A model generated the notes under the pieces. The model saw only the letters and a program-made list of their open reading frames with translations, made no database searches and was not told where the DNA came from. A stretch of 36,294 bases of DNA from an archaeon (lineage in GTDB: Archaea; Thermoproteota; Nitrososphaeria; Nitrososphaerales; Gagatemarchaeaceae): assembly GCA_902812495.1 (NCBI GenBank), contig CADDZR010000013.1, positions 1 to 36,294 on the forward strand. Reading direction: 5' to 3'. Position numbers and translations under genes: made by a program. Of the stretch, positions 34,244 through 36,294 are shown piece by piece (position 1 is the stretch's first letter; each line of letters begins with the position of its first letter).

Positions 34244-35090
34244 TTATTTCCCTCCCTCCTGTATGTATTTCCAGCCCAAGAGTACTTGCTATATCATCCA
34301 TATCTTTGTCTCCCACCTTGCATATTTGATGCGCTATAAGCAACTCGTATGGGTAGCCGCCAACGACGTTACAACATACCTTCCTTAGCACGTCTATCGT
34401 TTCTCTTTCACTCAGTCTTCCAGGAACCTCAAACCTTAGGCAGGGGGAGAAGTCACTCAGCCTTGCGTAGAATACAGTTATACCCGCCCTATCATAAGTT
34501 ATGCTTGAAAAGCCAGACTTCGAAGTTATTGAATTGAAGTAATAGATATCGCCCATGTTCCCTCCGAGTATTGTATTGCTTGTACTTGTTTTCGCTATGA
34601 AAACTATATTTTCGACGCTCATTAGACTCTTTGCGTATTCATAGAGAGGTTTTGATTTTTTCTCTCTCCTATCATAGTATCTTGCAAGGACAGAACCGTC
34701 AATCATAACCATGTCTGATCTTTGAGATGAATTTAAAGCAAGTTCACACTCAAAGTCAAGGCAGAGACTCTGGAGCTCATACCTAGGGTCATGAACAAGG
34801 GTTGAGGATTCCTCAAACACAAGCTTTCCAAGGCCCACAAGTTTTTTAGGTTCAACAACAAATTTTGCCTCTGCGTCAACGGAGACAGAGTCCACAGCAT
34901 AGAGATAGAAACCGAGGTAAGGTATGTAGTTGTAGCTACTATCTATCCCTGCAAGACTGCACTCATCTGGTTCAATCTTTAGCTCGTTCCATTCCCTTTT
35001 CGCCTTTTCAAACAAAGAATTCTCTTCGGAAAGCAAGCCAACTATCCTTTCCCTGTTCTCGGCCGCGTACTCTAGAACATCTATTAGCAT
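34233..35090 (-). CDS. nurA: NurA 5'-3' nuclease
   Basis: 285 residues. The RNase H-like core shows LAGIDSSYN (Asp50) and MVMIDGSVLARYY, with conserved acids later in the chain and the closing GGYPYELLIAHQIC helix typical of NurA. It degrades the 5' strand at breaks together with HerA. It is first in the nurA-herA-mre11-rad50 operon. The ATG lies about 28 bases from the TATA box; AAGGAG directly abuts the ATG, too close to act as a Shine-Dalgarno, so a leaderless mRNA is likely. Confidence 0.93.
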   Translation of the reverse strand: MLIDVLEYAAENRERIVGLLSEENSLFEKAKREWNELKIEPDECSLAGIDSSYNYIPYLGFYLYAVDSVSVDAEAKFVVEPKKLVGLGKLVFEESSTLVHDPRYELQSLCLDFECELALNSSQRSDMVMIDGSVLARYYDRREKKSKPLYEYAKSLMSVENIVFIAKTSTSNTILGGNMGDIYYFNSITSKSGFSSITYDRAGITVFYARLSDFSPCLRFEVPGRLSERETIDVLRKVCCNVVGGYPYELLIAHQICKVGDKDMDDIASTLGLEIHTGGREIIGE

Positions 35091-35114
35091 CTCCTTATGG
35101 ATATTCTAGCTGCG

Positions 35115-35121
35115 TTTATAA
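35115..35121 (-). promoter_or_regulatory. TATA box of the nurA-herA-mre11-rad50 operon
   Basis: TTATAAA on the minus strand is centred 28 bases upstream of the nurA ATG, placing the transcription start at or next to the start codon. Confidence 0.6.
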
Positions 35122-35127
35122 CACATT

Positions 35128-35568
35128 CTACCTAACAACAAGAAGTCCGTTTTGCATAAAGATGTGAACAGTACAGAATATTGAGCAATATATTGTAAAG
35201 TTCCCCTGTTTATCAGCTACAAAGGTGAAGGTTAGAGATTCTCCAGGTGCAACAGAGATTATTTGAGAATCCAAATAGTGAGAAATTTGGAACCCATGTG
35301 CTTGATTGTCGTCGTTACAGATAGTGATAGAGACCTCAGACCCTTTTTGCACAGTTATTATGGGCCAATCTTTGAAAGGTGCACCATGAAGCTTGCTGTC
35401 ATTAAACCCCTGACTGTCCGCTATGACAAGGTATCCTCCCTGTGGTTTAACACATGTTTTTTTAGGTTGAGTTGTAAAAAAATAATAAACGGAAGCAGGA
35501 ACAATAACCATAACCAAAGCTATGATTAGAGCAATTAAGACTTTCTTATGAGTGAAATAGCGCTGCAA
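35128..35568 (-). CDS. Membrane-anchored cupredoxin, CuA/COX2-like
   Basis: 146 residues: a single N-terminal helix (9-31) anchors an extracellular cupredoxin fold. Copper ligands are His91 (NQAHGF) and the loop CSIFCTVHIFM with Cys128, Cys132, His135 and Met138. This resembles the binuclear CuA loop of oxidase subunit II, but the spacing is C-x3-C-x2-H-x2-M, one residue shorter than the usual C-x3-C-x3-H-x2-M. No oxidase genes are near. The TTG start overlaps the end of the ZIP-like transporter gene by 23 bases, so the two are coupled; electron transfer or copper handling is likely. Confidence 0.75.
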   Translation of the reverse strand: MQRYFTHKKVLIALIIALVMVIVPASVYYFFTTQPKKTCVKPQGGYLVIADSQGFNDSKLHGAPFKDWPIITVQKGSEVSITICNDDNQAHGFQISHYLDSQIISVAPGESLTFTFVADKQGNFTIYCSIFCTVHIFMQNGLLVVR

Positions 35569-36294
35569 TATATATCGCTAGCAATCCTAACACTATAGCT
35601 ATAGATATCTTAAACGCTTCTTTTGAGTCTGTAATTCCTGTCGTGAAATTTCTAGCAATTAGAGCAGCAGGTAAAATAGATGTACCCGTCCCAAGAGCAA
35701 AGAGATAGGTTGCATCGTAATTGAGAAAGTATCCACTTACAGCACCTACAAGAGATGTAAGCGAAAAAACAAGAGAAAGTAAAACCATATCACCAAAAAG
35801 TCTCAATATGCTACTCCGCGAACTTAAAGTTACATAACATGCTGCAATCATAACAGGTTCAAGCATTTTATGGAGTAGATATGAGATAGCTGCATCAATG
35901 CCTCCGAAGGCATCAATAAGATCGCTACTTGTTGTTTGAGATAGCGTGCCTCCAAAAGCAGCACCTTCCCCAAGCCCATGAATACCTATTGCAAGAGAGA
36001 TGAGCAAAGGTACGATTAAGCTATTTTGGCTTCCGTCCTTAAAGCCTCTTGAGCCCGTGACAAAAAAGAAGATAAGACCAACAACAAATAACAAAACAAG
36101 AAGGAATTGGGCTATACCCCCTGTGAAACCAGAAACAACATCAAGGTTAGATGAACCTTCTATTGTATCGACAAAGAAGAAAAGGAAAATGCCAAATGCA
36201 AAAGATGAAACAACACTTGTCTTAAACCATTTTGAAGCAAGAGTCGTTATTGTAATTCCAATAAAAGCAGGAATAAAAGTTGCTATGAACCAAG
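35546..36294 (-). CDS. ZIP-like metal transporter, 5' end beyond the window
   Basis: 248 residues are visible and the frame stays open to the window edge, so the start lies outside. About seven hydrophobic helices are seen. IGIHGLGEGAAFGG and YLLHKMLEPVMIA match the paired metal-site helices of ZIP proteins (HN..EG and HK..E). ZIP members import zinc, iron or other divalent metals. The overlap with the cupredoxin gene suggests a joint metal role, though copper is not a usual ZIP substrate. The internal TTG at 36094 is only the first start codon seen and not a likely true start. Confidence 0.6.
   Translation of the reverse strand, partial: WFIATFIPAFIGITITTLASKWFKTSVVSSFAFGIFLFFFVDTIEGSSNLDVVSGFTGGIAQFLLVLLFVVGLIFFFVTGSRGFKDGSQNSLIVPLLISLAIGIHGLGEGAAFGGTLSQTTSSDLIDAFGGIDAAISYLLHKMLEPVMIAACYVTLSSRSSILRLFGDMVLLSLVFSLTSLVGAVSGYFLNYDATYLFALGTGTSILPAALIARNFTTGITDSKEAFKISIAIVLGLLAIYIAALFHS

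Overview
The window is chromosomal DNA of an archaeon. It carries eukaryote-type information-processing genes that bacteria lack: TFB, Nop5/fibrillarin, Gar1, SRP19, S8e, S30e, archaeal Elp3, Trm1, Hef helicase, pantoate kinase and the NurA-HerA-Mre11-Rad50 set. An RPC34-like protein next to TFB, S30e ending in GQNWM, and a complete SMC-ScpA-ScpB set point to the TACK side, most likely a thaumarchaeon or close relative. This placement is inference without a search. HerA/NurA and a secreted sedolisin (an acid-active protease family) fit a hot and/or acidic habitat, but only suggestively. Genes are tightly packed, many start with TTG, and many same-strand pairs overlap as ATGA, GTGA or TTGA.

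Layout. 1-3545: a two-domain rhodanese converges on an operon of S30e, Elp3 and a fusion of a degenerate glycine-cleavage H-protein-like domain to a TusA-like domain, suggesting sulfur transfer linked to tRNA wobble-uridine modification. 3546-8264: Nop5 and fibrillarin, RNase HII, a THEP1-like NTPase, Trm1 and RlmE. 8236-10281: a coupled operon Gar1, TFB, RPC34-like protein, cytidine deaminase and RlmE. 10339-15798: SMC, ScpA, ScpB, S8e and SRP19. 15870-18598: an M24 peptidase converges on pantoate kinase, which is coupled to an ECF-S-like membrane protein. 18599-19058 is the only long gene-free stretch.

19059-21014: an amidohydrolase and a membrane/cupredoxin fusion. 21040-24532: Cdc48, Hsp20 and an ACT-domain protein; the last two share the palindrome GTCATA-N2-TATGAC at their promoters. 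24588-28281: a sedolisin with a hairpin/T-run terminator, then a Hef helicase. 28286-35090: an M20 amidohydrolase and the end-resection operon nurA-herA-mre11-rad50. 35128-36294: a small CuA-like membrane cupredoxin and a ZIP-like transporter running off the window.

The most unusual points are these. (a) The S30e reading frame is interrupted after MPTHGS by a 32-nt hairpin whose removal exactly restores the family N-terminus. (b) rad50 and pantoate kinase have no ATG/GTG/TTG start that keeps their essential N-termini; both appear to start at Ile codons (ATA, ATT) overlapping the upstream stop codon. (c) The H-protein-like/TusA fusion is coupled to elp3. (d) Hsp20 and the ACT-domain gene share an operator.
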